This document shows, piece by piece, positions 25,042 to 35,587 of a stretch of 64,000 nucleotides of DNA (its first letter is position 1; the number at the start of each line of letters is the position of its first letter). A model generated the notes under the pieces. The model was not told where the DNA came from. It saw only the letters and a program-made list of their open reading frames with translations, and ran no database searches. A program made the translations under genes and the position numbers. This DNA is from Polaromonas sp. YR568. Lineage in GTDB: Bacteria; Pseudomonadota; Gammaproteobacteria; Burkholderiales; Burkholderiaceae_C. The DNA is taken from assembly GCF_900116715.1 (NCBI RefSeq), contig NZ_FPBM01000002.1:124001-188000 (forward strand), given 5' to 3'.

Positions 25042-27633
25042 ATGAGCGACCTGGCTCAGGTGCGTGAGCACTACAAGGCCGGCAAAGCCGCCCTGCTGGC
25101 CTCGCTGGGCGCCGGCGGCGCCTCTTCCCGCGGCATTCACAGCCTGCTGCAAAAACTGGCCCGCCACGCTGACGGCACCTTGCAGCTGCTTTGGCAGCGC
25201 GCCGGCTTCCCCGCTGCAGCCTGCCTGGTCGCTGCGGGCGGTTTTGGCCGGGGCGAGCTGTTCCCCCATTCAGATGTGGACGTGTTGCTGCTGTTGCCGG
25301 ACGACACCGATGTCGACGCCAACCCGGCCCTGAAAGCCAAGATCGAGAGTTTTATCGGCGGCTGCTGGGACGTGGGCCTCGAAATCGGCTCCAGCGTGCG
25401 CACGGTTTCCGGCTGCGTCGAAGAAGCCGCCAAAGACGTCACGGTGCAGACCTCACTGCTCGAGGCTCGCCTGGTGGCCGGCGCCAAGAAAAGCTTTCTC
25501 CAGCTGCAAAACCGGCTCGCCGCCGTGCTGGACCCGCAGGCGTTTTACGTGGCCAAAACGCTAGAGCTGCGCCAGCGCCACAACAAATTCGAAAACACGC
25601 CCTACTCGCTCGAGCCCAACTGCAAGGAGTCCCCTGGCGGCCTGCGCGACCTGCAGGTGATTCTGTGGGTGGCGCGCGCTGCCGGCCTGGGCAAATCGTG
25701 GGACGACCTGGCCCGCAACGGCCTGGCCACGGCTTTTGAGGTGCGCCAGATCAAGGCCAATGAGGCGCTGCTGAGCCTGATACGCGCACGCCTGCACCTG
25801 ATTGCCGGGCGGCGTGAAGACCGGCTGGTGTTTGATTTGCAAACCGCCGTCGCCGAGTCCTTCGGTTACTCCGCTGAAGCCGACGATGGCAGCAAAGTGC
25901 CGCGCCGCGCCAGCGAGGCGCTGATGAAACGCTATTACTGGGCCGCCAAGGCCGTGACCCAGCTCAACCAGATTCTGTTGCTCAATATTGAAGAGCGCCT
26001 GAATCCGAATACCTATCCCATACGCCCGATCAACGAGCGCTTTTCCGACAAAGCCGGCATGCTGGAAGTCGCCAGCGACGACCTGTATGTGCGTGAGCCG
26101 CACGCCATTCTTGAAACCTTTCTGCTCTACGAAACGACCGTGGGCATCAAGGGCCTGTCGGCGCGCACGCTGCGCGCGCTTTACAACGCCCGCGGGCTGA
26201 TGAACAGCAAGTTCCGCAGCGACCCGGTCAACCGCGACACCTTCCGCCGCATCCTGCAGCAGCCCGAAGGCATCACGCATGCCATGCGATTGATGAACCA
26301 GACCTCGGTGCTGGGCCGCTACCTCTGGATCTTCCGCAAGATCGTCGGGCAGATGCAGCATGACCTGTTCCACGTCTACACGGTGGACCAGCACATCCTG
26401 ATGGTGCTGCGCAATGTTCGGCGCTTCTTCATGGCCGAGCACTCGCACGAGTACCCGATGTGCTCGCAGCTGGCGGCCGGCTGGGACAAACCCTGGATTC
26501 TGTACATCGCCGCCCTCTTCCACGACATCGCCAAGGGCCGCGGCGGCGACCACTCGGAGCTGGGCTGCAAGGACGTACGCGTTTTTTGCCGCCAGCACGG
26601 CATCAGCACCGAAGACTCCCAACTCATTGAATTCCTGGTGGGCGAGCACTTGAGCATGAGCCGCATCGCCCAGAAGGAAGACCTGAGCGACCCGGAAGTG
26701 ATCGCCGCATTTGCCAAACGTGTGGGCAACGAGCGCTACCTGACGGCGCTGTACCTGCTGACGGTGGCCGACATCCGCGGCACCAGCCCCAAGGTCTGGA
26801 ACGCGTGGAAGGGCAAGCTGCTCGAAGACCTGTACCGCTACACGCTGCGCGTGCTGGGCGGCCGCGCCCCCGACGCGGACGCCGAGGTGGAGGCCCGCAA
26901 GCGCGAAGCGCTGACAACACTGGCCCTGCACGCCGAGCCCTTTGAGGCGCACAAGACGCTGTGGGACACGCTGGACGTGAGTTACTTCATGCGCCATGAA
27001 GCCGCCGATATCGCCTGGCATGCGCGCCAGCTGTCACGCCATGTGGGCAAGGCCAAGGCGGTTGTGCGGGCGCGCCGCTCGTCAGCAGGCGAAGGCATGC
27101 AGGTGCTGGTTTACACGCCCGATGCGCCTGACCTTTTTGCGCGCATTTGCGGTTACTTTGACGAAGCCGGCTTCAGCATCCTGGACGCCAAGATTCACAC
27201 GGCAAAGAACGGCTATGCGCTGGACACTTTCCAGGTGGTGAGCCCCACGCTGGCCGACCATTACCGCGAACTGGCCGCCATGGTGGAGGCCGAACTGGAC
27301 CGCACCATCGAAAACCCCGGCCCTCTGCCGCCCCCGAGCAAAGGCCGTGTGTCGCGGCGGGTCAAGAGTTTTCCGATTGCGCCGCGGGTGGACTTGCGGC
27401 CCGATGAAAAAGCCCAGCGCTGGCTGCTCAGCGTATCGGCCAGCGACAGGGCCGGGCTCTTGTACCGCATCGCGCGTGTATTGGCGCGCCACCGTATCAA
27501 CCTGCAACTGGCCAAGGTCAGCACCCTGGGTGAGCGCGTGGAAGATACCTTCCTGATCGATGGCCCCGAGTTGCAGCACAACAAGGCTCAGATCGCGATT
27601 GAGACTGAGCTGCTCGAAGCGCTGAATACCTGA
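25042..27633 (+). CDS. glnD: Bifunctional uridylyltransferase / uridylyl-removing enzyme GlnD
   Basis: An 863-residue nitrogen sensor that adds UMP to or removes it from PII according to glutamine. Domain order: nucleotidyltransferase with [19 protein letters not shown] (about 66-84, SDVD at 77-80); GlnD helical linker; HD hydrolase domain [17 protein letters not shown] (about 491-507); two C-terminal ACT domains (about 687-760 and 791-863). The ATG at 25042 ([15 protein letters not shown]) is preferred over an in-frame GTG 42 bp earlier. It ends 3 bp from the convergent methyltransferase gene, with no terminator visible between them. Confidence 0.96.
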   Translation: MSDLAQVREHYKAGKAALLASLGAGGASSRGIHSLLQKLARHADGTLQLLWQRAGFPAAACLVAAGGFGRGELFPHSDVDVLLLLPDDTDVDANPALKAKIESFIGGCWDVGLEIGSSVRTVSGCVEEAAKDVTVQTSLLEARLVAGAKKSFLQLQNRLAAVLDPQAFYVAKTLELRQRHNKFENTPYSLEPNCKESPGGLRDLQVILWVARAAGLGKSWDDLARNGLATAFEVRQIKANEALLSLIRARLHLIAGRREDRLVFDLQTAVAESFGYSAEADDGSKVPRRASEALMKRYYWAAKAVTQLNQILLLNIEERLNPNTYPIRPINERFSDKAGMLEVASDDLYVREPHAILETFLLYETTVGIKGLSARTLRALYNARGLMNSKFRSDPVNRDTFRRILQQPEGITHAMRLMNQTSVLGRYLWIFRKIVGQMQHDLFHVYTVDQHILMVLRNVRRFFMAEHSHEYPMCSQLAAGWDKPWILYIAALFHDIAKGRGGDHSELGCKDVRVFCRQHGISTEDSQLIEFLVGEHLSMSRIAQKEDLSDPEVIAAFAKRVGNERYLTALYLLTVADIRGTSPKVWNAWKGKLLEDLYRYTLRVLGGRAPDADAEVEARKREALTTLALHAEPFEAHKTLWDTLDVSYFMRHEAADIAWHARQLSRHVGKAKAVVRARRSSAGEGMQVLVYTPDAPDLFARICGYFDEAGFSILDAKIHTAKNGYALDTFQVVSPTLADHYRELAAMVEAELDRTIENPGPLPPPSKGRVSRRVKSFPIAPRVDLRPDEKAQRWLLSVSASDRAGLLYRIARVLARHRINLQLAKVSTLGERVEDTFLIDGPELQHNKAQIAIETELLEALNT

Positions 27634-27636
27634 TCT

Positions 27637-28350
27637 TCAGCTGGCGGGTTTGCGCAGGTATTGCAGCAAGCGCCCCTTGTAAACGCCGCCGGCGCCTGGC
27701 AACTGCGTCACCTTCGTTTCGGTGCGCGAGTAACCCAAAGCATCCATCTTGCGATTAAAACTGGCCCGGTTGCCGCGATCAGGGTCCACGATCAGCACCT
27801 CGGTGTGCGGCAGCGCATGCAGCTCGATGAACTGCGACAGCACCTCAGGCTGGCCACGGTCGTAAAGCACGTCGCTGCCGATGATCAAATCAAAGCGCTC
27901 CAGCAGCGGGTTGGCACGTCCCCAATTACCCGTCTGGTACTTCATGGCCGGAAGATGGTTGAGCTTGAGGTTTTCCAGCAGAAACTCTGCCGTTAATGGG
28001 TGGCAGTCGCTGGCGGTAATGTTGCCGCCGCGGCGATGCACCACCAGGCTGGCCAGCGCCAGGCCGCAGCCCAGCTCCAGGATGCGCTTGCCTTCCAGTT
28101 CAAAGGTCAGCATGGCATGGGCCAGCACGCGGCCCGAGGGCCAGAGCAAGCCGAATATCGGCCAGGCCGACGAAGAGATGCCTTCGCGCTCAGCCTCGCC
28201 CAGGGGGTCATGGAATTGCTGCCGGTCCAGCAGCGAGCGCAGTTGCAGGTCATCGCCGCTGCCGCTCACGGTTTCAAACTTCAGCAGGTAGGGAGGAGGC
28301 GAAGCAGCTCCGGTGATGGGAACTGCTCCCGAAACGGGAGCGACCAACAT
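27637..28350 (-). CDS. Class I SAM-dependent methyltransferase (protein-lysine METTL21-like family)
   Basis: A 237-residue Rossmann-fold methyltransferase. The SAM-binding motif RILELGCGLALASL is at about 89-102, ITASDCHP ends the second strand and DLIIGSDVLYDR is the post-motif strand. GRVLAHAM and the DVLYDR region resemble the methyltransferase-16 family, which in eukaryotes modifies protein lysines; a protein substrate here is inference. The ATG at 28350 is preferred to a GTG 9 bp upstream. It lies about 200 bp downstream of def on the same strand, separated by the hairpin element. Confidence 0.8.
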   Translation of the reverse strand: MLVAPVSGAVPITGAASPPPYLLKFETVSGSGDDLQLRSLLDRQQFHDPLGEAEREGISSSAWPIFGLLWPSGRVLAHAMLTFELEGKRILELGCGLALASLVVHRRGGNITASDCHPLTAEFLLENLKLNHLPAMKYQTGNWGRANPLLERFDLIIGSDVLYDRGQPEVLSQFIELHALPHTEVLIVDPDRGNRASFNRKMDALGYSRTETKVTQLPGAGGVYKGRLLQYLRKPAS

Positions 28351-28449
28351 CCGGAACACTTTCCTTGCGTGACAACACGCTCAAGCGGGGCGAAATAGCC
28401 CTCAGCCCGGTCAGTGTACGCCTTGACCTTCCTAGAGGCGCTCTGGCGC

Positions 28450-28552
28450 ATTCCATTTCTACTTCAAAGCGAGAGTAGGCGTGCCGCCGCAGACAGTGCT
28501 ACAGCACGGCAAGGCGGCGCAACGACCTATCGCTTTGAAGTAGGAATGGAAT
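28450..28552. repeat. 103-bp palindromic hairpin element between def and the methyltransferase gene
   Basis: Outer arms of 23 bp (28450-28472 and 28530-28552) are reverse complements with one mismatch: ATTCCATTTCTACTTCAAAG and its mirror CTTTGAAGTAGGAATGGAAT. Inside are GCCGCC (28483-28488) against GGCGGC (28513-28518), and at the tip GTGCT-ac-AGCAC (28496-28507). The unit could fold as one long interrupted hairpin in DNA or RNA. Its right arm ends on the def stop codon. It has no open frame and looks like a REP/MITE-like intergenic element. Confidence 0.85.
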
Positions 28553-29091
28553 CAGTCGTCGTCCGACGCGTCGAGCCCCGGGAAAAGCACCTCGGTAAAA
28601 CCGAACTGGCTGAAGTCACGAATGCGCATGGGATAAAGCTTGCCGATCAGGTGATCGCATTCGTGCTGCACAACGCGCGCATGAAAACCATCCACCGTGC
28701 GTTCAATCGCGTCGCCGTACTGGTCAAAGCCGCTATATCGAATACGCGAAAGGCGCGGAACCAAGCCTCGCAAACCGGGCACGGAAAGACAGCCTTCCCA
28801 GCCGTCCTCTTCTTCAGGGCCCAGGGGGGTAATCAGGGGGTTGAGCAAAACCGTGCGAGGCACCACCGGCGCGTCCGGGTAGCGCGGGTTGACTGTATCG
28901 GTGCCGAAGATCACCAGTTGCAGGTCAACGCCGATCTGTGGCGCCGCCAGGCCTGCGCCGTTGACGGCGTGCATGGTGTCAAACATGTCCGAGATCAGCA
29001 AGTGCAACTCGTCGGTGTCAAACGCCGTGACGGGCTGGGCCACGCGCAGCAGCCGCGGGTCGCCCATTTTGAGGATTTCGCGAATGGTCAT
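28552..29091 (-). CDS. def: Peptide deformylase
   Basis: A 179-residue metalloenzyme that removes the formyl group from nascent proteins. All three motifs are intact: [10 protein letters not shown] (45-54), EGCLSVPG with metal ligand Cys101, and QHECDH with His143, Glu144 and His147. The C-terminus extends through a short acidic tail (LDASDDD) whose stop codon lies in the right arm of the hairpin element. fmt, the usual partner gene, is not adjacent. Confidence 0.96.
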   Translation of the reverse strand: MTIREILKMGDPRLLRVAQPVTAFDTDELHLLISDMFDTMHAVNGAGLAAPQIGVDLQLVIFGTDTVNPRYPDAPVVPRTVLLNPLITPLGPEEEDGWEGCLSVPGLRGLVPRLSRIRYSGFDQYGDAIERTVDGFHARVVQHECDHLIGKLYPMRIRDFSQFGFTEVLFPGLDASDDD

Positions 29092-29169
29092 GCGCCGATT
29101 ATCGCGGCGCGGGGCCGCACTGAAAAGGCTTAAGAGCCTTAAAAGCCGGTTGACGATCCAGACGGGCTC

Positions 29170-29367
29170 TTAGCGCCAATACCGGTACCGGTACGGGCGG
29201 TAATAACCGGGTGCAGGCGCCACCACAATGGGCGCCGGCTGGACGTAAACGGGCCGGGACGGGTAAACCGCCACAGGGCCAGGTTCGATAGGCGCCACGA
29301 CGCAACCAGACAGCAAAGCGGCCAGGCCGCCGGCAGCGGCAAGGGCAGATAAACGCTTGTAGTTCAT
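29170..29367 (-). CDS. Small lipoprotein, Pro/Tyr/Arg-rich
   Basis: A 65-residue predicted lipoprotein. The signal MNYKRLSALAAAGGLAALLSGC ends in a clean lipobox (LLSGC, Cys22). The mature part is rich in Val/Pro/Tyr and ends YYRPYRYRYWR. A GAGCT ribosome-binding site precedes the ATG at 29367. It would be anchored in the envelope; function unknown. A 6-bp hairpin with TTTTC at 29125-29140 (minus sense) may be a weak terminator. Confidence 0.75.
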   Translation of the reverse strand: MNYKRLSALAAAGGLAALLSGCVVAPIEPGPVAVYPSRPVYVQPAPIVVAPAPGYYRPYRYRYWR

Positions 29368-29466
29368 GAAAAGCTCCTGTGTACAGGTCTTTTCAACGCC
29401 CGGCACTGCCGCCTGGCCTCACATCCGGCGTGCAAACCCCGGTAACGCCATGTAAGTCCGACTTAT

Positions 29467-30183
29467 TTATTCGGTCGTACTGGCGCTCCAGTAAGCCTGG
29501 CTGACCATGGGCAAATCGCCCAGTTGCCTGACCAGGCGGTCCATGACGGCGCCGTCCACCGCAATCGCCACCAAAGTCGCCTGGATCTTCACGCCTTCAT
29601 CGCCGAAGGAATAAACCTCCAGGTCATTGGTGGGGTAATGCAGTTCCTCCAGCGATTTCTCCAGAATGGCCAGCACCTCTTTCTGGTGGGTGCCCGAGGT
29701 GACGACATAGACCGTGTTGGTCACCTCGGCCGACTGAACATCCAGCGGCAGGCGATTGATCTGGTTGACGATGGGACGCAGCAGCGTGTTGGCGGCCAGC
29801 ACAAAAAGCGTCGCAATGCCCGCCTGCACCACCAGGTCGGCGCCGGCACAGGCGCCCACCGCGCCCGAGCACCACAGTGTGGCAGCCGTGTTGAGGCCAC
29901 GCACATTGCCCTCCTCCCGCATGATGACGCCGGCGCCCAGAAAGCCGATGCCCGACACCACATAAGCCACCACATGCACAGCGCCGGACGAGCCGGTGAG
30001 CCGGTTGGCCATGTCCACAAAAATCGCGGCGCCCACGGCCACCAGCACATTGGTCCGCAAACCGGCGGTGCGCTGCCGGTATTGACGCTCAAAGCCGATC
30101 AGGGCGCCGAACACAAAGGCGGAAGACAGGCTGACGAGCGAGTCAAGAAGATCTGGAGTGCTGATGGATTCAAGCGCCTGCAT
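29467..30183 (-). CDS. MgtC/SapB-family membrane protein
   Basis: A 238-residue protein with four to five N-terminal helices containing the family motifs FVFGALIGFERQYRQRTAGLRTNVLVAVGAA and GIGFLGAGVIMREEGNVRGLNTAATLW. An about 85-residue soluble C-terminal domain follows (EVTNTVYVVTSGTHQKEVLAIL), resembling an ACT-like fold. In Salmonella and Mycobacterium, MgtC acts in growth at low magnesium and modulates membrane ATP synthase; a similar stress role is inference here. It stands alone between the lipoprotein and the gene downstream of ligA. Confidence 0.9.
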   Translation of the reverse strand: MQALESISTPDLLDSLVSLSSAFVFGALIGFERQYRQRTAGLRTNVLVAVGAAIFVDMANRLTGSSGAVHVVAYVVSGIGFLGAGVIMREEGNVRGLNTAATLWCSGAVGACAGADLVVQAGIATLFVLAANTLLRPIVNQINRLPLDVQSAEVTNTVYVVTSGTHQKEVLAILEKSLEELHYPTNDLEVYSFGDEGVKIQATLVAIAVDGAVMDRLVRQLGDLPMVSQAYWSASTTE

Positions 30184-30239
30184 GGTGTGCCTTCAGTAAA
30201 TCAAGCATCGGTTTAACGGTTTAACCCTGGATGATCCTG

Positions 30240-30845
30240 CTACTTGAATTCAGTGGCGTAGGGCACGCCGAAGAACCCTTTGCGGACATAGAACGTGGCG
30301 TATTTTGCATCCAGGTCCATACGAAAAACCCGCACATCCTGTCTTGCTCTCACAGTCTTTCCAGGTTCGCTGCCACCCCAGCCTGCGAGATGCAATGTCG
30401 CCCCGCGTTTACTGCCGGAAGGGGCCGGTTCGATCCGGAGAATCTGCGTGGTGACTCTGGCCACCGGAGATGAATCGAAGTGCACGTTGGCGCCCTCCAC
30501 GATGGCTTGGGAGCAGAACAGGCAAACCCCGACGAACAGCAAGGACCCCGCGGCAAGCTTGCCGACGTCACTGGAAGCCCTGTGCAGCCGTTCAAGGAAA
30601 GCGGAAACAATGCCGGTGAGAACGGCGGCTGCGAGACAAACGAGTGCCCAGTCAGCCAGGGGCAGGAACGACCACCCGCCCGAAAATGTCACGTGAATGG
30701 GTGTCGTAAATTTGCTGCTGAAAGCCACCGTCAAAAGCACCATGCCGATGGCCAACCTGATGTACCACTCGAAAACCCGCCGGCGCTGCGCGCTGGCGCG
30801 CTCACGCGCGACATCAGCTTCGGGCGAAGTTTTACCTGCCGGCAC
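30240..30845 (-). CDS. Unrecognised membrane protein downstream of ligA
   Basis: A 201-residue protein with a charged N-terminus, three hydrophobic segments (about 29-48, 62-84 and 97-118) and an about 80-residue C-terminal soluble part. The C-terminal part includes ATLHLAGWGGSEPGKTVRARQDVRVFRMDLDAKYATFYVRKGFFGV. The GTG start at 30845 lies 2 bp after the ligA stop, so it is probably translated from the same message. I do not recognise the family. Confidence 0.65.
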   Translation of the reverse strand: MPAGKTSPEADVARERASAQRRRVFEWYIRLAIGMVLLTVAFSSKFTTPIHVTFSGGWSFLPLADWALVCLAAAVLTGIVSAFLERLHRASSDVGKLAAGSLLFVGVCLFCSQAIVEGANVHFDSSPVARVTTQILRIEPAPSGSKRGATLHLAGWGGSEPGKTVRARQDVRVFRMDLDAKYATFYVRKGFFGVPYATEFK

Positions 30846-30847
30846 GT

Positions 30848-32929
<2,082 letters not shown>

Positions 32930-33005
32930 TTAATTGATTCGATTTAAAAACATCCGCCAGTTTAGGGGAGCCGCCGCCAGTTGCGCAGTGATTCAACCGG
33001 GGAAC

Positions 33006-34388
33006 TCAGGATTTGCAGCTTTGGGACGGGGCATCAGGCCAGACCACCGCGAGGGATTTGACGCGCCTCCAGGCAGCATCCTGCATTTCTTTCCACTGCG
33101 CGAATTGGCTACGGGGGTGCTGGAACTCGACCACCACGCCTTCACGCCGGAAGGCATGGCGGCAGGTGTCGCCTCCCTCGTGGCACAGCAGCCAGGTCGA
33201 AATTCTCCCGGTTTTATCCAGGCCGACGTATTGGAACTCCCTGCGGGGCGACCCCCGAGAATCCACGGACTGCTTCTGCAGGCCGGCCTCCGTACCTGCG
33301 GGTTCGACCGTGAAGTTGCTGTCGTTTTGGGCCTGCCAGACATGCAGGCGGTCAATGTCGCAAAGGGTCACTTGGACTTGGGCGTTGATCATCCCCACAT
33401 CGAATCCCGGTTTACGGCCCGATACCGGGAAAGGTTCGAAATCCTTGCCCTGTGCATAAAAAGTCAGCACCGGCGGGCGATCTCTTGCGCCACCCAGGTA
33501 GGCAGCGGGAATATGCCATTGGCCGCGAGCCAGCCAAAACCGGGAATCCAGCGGCTCCGCCTTTGGCTGAAACCAGCTCAGGTCTTTGGCGCCGTTGCGT
33601 TGCAGCTCGCAGGTCAGAACGCCGCCGAAAAATTCAGGCACGAAAGCCCCACGCCGGTAAGACCAGTATCGCCAGACCGGCTCACGGCTTTCGCCGACAG
33701 CCAGCGTCGCATGGCGCAGGGAAACCGGCCCATCCTGCATTGCAAAACCCGACAAATCCATGCGATCACGGGCCGGCCGCAAGCCATTACGCCCGCTGGT
33801 CAACAGGCAATAAGGCGCCCCCGCAGCAGCTTCCTCGGCAGCAGCGATGACTTTGGCCGGCACCTGCAGCGACCAGGCAAGCGCACAGACCGTAGTGACG
33901 GCGCCAACGCCGCTAAAAATGCGCAAACCGTGCTCCCCCCTCTCCTCACGATAGAGCCGCCCCAGGGCTACCCAGCCAAGCGCCAGCACCGCCAAGGCGC
34001 CGTGTATCCAAAAGCCATCGTCGAACCAGGCTTTCGTGATTACAACGGCCTGCCACACCACCACGCAGGCAAGGCCGAAAGCCGCCAATGCGGTAGTTGC
34101 ACCCGACGAAAAAACACTTGGACCGGGCTCTGTTTTCCGTTTTCCTGAAAAAATCGGCACGGCCAACCGGGTGAGAAAACTGATGAGAGACCCAATGCAG
34201 GCAAATGTAAAAATCGCCGACCCCAGCGCAGCCCCCAGACCACCACACCCGGTGCATTGCGCGCGGGTGTCATCGATAAAGAGGTAGGTGGCGCAATAAA
34301 AAACCGTGAGACCGCAAGCCGGCAACCAGCGTCGCGGCAGAACCCAAGGCAGCGCGAACAAAAGCAAGGGAAACAACAGGAGCAGCAT
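33006..34388 (-). CDS. Unrecognised multi-span membrane protein between zipA and ligA
   Basis: About 460 residues. The N-terminal half has five to six hydrophobic segments (first MLLLLFPLLLFALPWVLP, then QCTGCGGLGAALGSAIFTFACIGSLISFL and others up to about residue 180). The C-terminal about 270 residues are soluble and tryptophan-rich (EPVWRYWSYRRGAF, SWFQPKAEPLDSRFWLARGQWHIPAAYLGG), with several cysteines, probably periplasmic. The ATG at 34388 is preferred; a TTG 21 bp upstream is also open. No family recognised. It interrupts the conserved smc-zipA-ligA order. Confidence 0.7.
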   Translation of the reverse strand: MLLLLFPLLLFALPWVLPRRWLPACGLTVFYCATYLFIDDTRAQCTGCGGLGAALGSAIFTFACIGSLISFLTRLAVPIFSGKRKTEPGPSVFSSGATTALAAFGLACVVVWQAVVITKAWFDDGFWIHGALAVLALGWVALGRLYREERGEHGLRIFSGVGAVTTVCALAWSLQVPAKVIAAAEEAAAGAPYCLLTSGRNGLRPARDRMDLSGFAMQDGPVSLRHATLAVGESREPVWRYWSYRRGAFVPEFFGGVLTCELQRNGAKDLSWFQPKAEPLDSRFWLARGQWHIPAAYLGGARDRPPVLTFYAQGKDFEPFPVSGRKPGFDVGMINAQVQVTLCDIDRLHVWQAQNDSNFTVEPAGTEAGLQKQSVDSRGSPRREFQYVGLDKTGRISTWLLCHEGGDTCRHAFRREGVVVEFQHPRSQFAQWKEMQDAAWRRVKSLAVVWPDAPSQSCKS

Positions 34389-34510
34389 GGGGTGCAATTT
34401 CTTTGTCAAGAAAAGACCACAGTCTGCGGGGCCTGCGTGAGGCCGCCATGAAGAAAGTGAAGCCGGCGTGAAGTGGCGCGCCGGCGCCCGCCCCCCCTGC
34501 TAACGGCGAA

Positions 34511-35581
34511 TCAGCTGAACAGCCGCCGCCCCAGCACCGAACCTGCTGACAGATCACGACTGTCCAGCGTGTCGTACAACTGCTCCAGGTCGGCGTGGAT
34601 GACTTCCATCGCTTCAGGACGGATCAGGTTGCCGTTGTCGTCGATGATCACGCCGTCCATGTTGGCGGCCAGGGAGAGTGCGGCTTCGCACATGCGGGCA
34701 AAGGGTTTTTCAGAGCGCAGTACTTGAGGCACATCCAGCGACAGCGTGAGTTCGCGCAGCGCCGTCTGCTCGGGGTCTTCGGCCATGGCGGCCTGGGTAT
34801 CGAAGGCCAGGCCCAGGATGGGCGCATGACCCTGCTGGCTGGCCGGCAGCACCATACGGCCTGGGATAGAGCCGGCGACAAAACCGAGCCGCCCTGCGCT
34901 TTGCTGCACATAGCCCGGGCTCCAGGCGGTGTTGACAGCACGCAAGGTAAAGCTCAGCTGTGCATCGTGCCCACTGGCGAACTGGTCCAATTCGCGGGCG
35001 CGGGCCACTTCGTCCAGCATTTCCGGAAATTCCGGCTCGCCGCCTATGGCGTCGGCAAAGGCCTGCGCCTTCATCACAAATTCTGAGTATTCGATCTGGT
35101 TGAGTGCGCCGGTGCGGTTGGCCAGTTGCACACCGCACTGAAAAGCGCTGTAACGATGGCCGGCGGTGGGAAATTCCCATTCGCCGGTGATGACGCTCAG
35201 ACCTTCCACGCCAAAAGGCTTGCTGCCGGCCCGGCGCGTGCTGGGCATGGCGGCCAGTGCGGCTTCGCCCGACACCATGCCGTCGATCACCACCGGCGCG
35301 ACGGCGTCGATCAGCACGTCGAGGCCGGGCTTTCGGTCGGGTGTCATGGTCGTGAGTGACGCCAGCGATGCCAGGCCGGAATCCACATCAAAGCTGGGCT
35401 CCTGCCGTTCGGCGGTGCCGCCTTCGCTGTCTTGCACCGGTGCAACGGGCTGCTCGGCAGGAGGCGCTTCCGGCGTGGCCTGTTTGGGCAGGTTTCGGCG
35501 TGAGGACCAGGCGCTATGGGCCACCACGCCGGCAAGCACCAGCCCGCCCACCACCGCCAGACTGATCTGCAAACTGCTCAT
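34511..35581 (-). CDS. zipA: Cell-division protein ZipA
   Basis: A 356-residue protein with one N-terminal membrane anchor (ISLAVVGGLVLAGVVAHSAW, about 6-25), a Pro/Glu/Ala-rich linker to about residue 130 and a C-terminal domain (about 140-345). Segments such as ITGEWEFPTAGHRYSAFQCGVQLANRTGALNQIEYSEF and LTLSLDVPQVLRSEKPFARMCEAA suit the FtsZ-binding ZipA_C fold. It tethers FtsZ to the membrane. It lies 6 bp downstream of smc, the normal betaproteobacterial arrangement, which supports the call where sequence conservation is low. Confidence 0.85.
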   Translation of the reverse strand: MSSLQISLAVVGGLVLAGVVAHSAWSSRRNLPKQATPEAPPAEQPVAPVQDSEGGTAERQEPSFDVDSGLASLASLTTMTPDRKPGLDVLIDAVAPVVIDGMVSGEAALAAMPSTRRAGSKPFGVEGLSVITGEWEFPTAGHRYSAFQCGVQLANRTGALNQIEYSEFVMKAQAFADAIGGEPEFPEMLDEVARARELDQFASGHDAQLSFTLRAVNTAWSPGYVQQSAGRLGFVAGSIPGRMVLPASQQGHAPILGLAFDTQAAMAEDPEQTALRELTLSLDVPQVLRSEKPFARMCEAALSLAANMDGVIIDDNGNLIRPEAMEVIHADLEQLYDTLDSRDLSAGSVLGRRLFS

Positions 35582-35587
35582 CGTGGA

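Noticed and set aside
28450..28552. Hairpin element as a CRISPR or simple Rho-independent terminator
   Set aside because: There is only one unit, no spacer array, and no T run after the stem on either strand.
29125..29140. AAGGCT-taag-AGCCTT hairpin as a terminator of the lipoprotein gene
   Set aside because: The stem is 6 bp with a short TTTTC tail; mentioned with the lipoprotein but not strong enough for its own entry.
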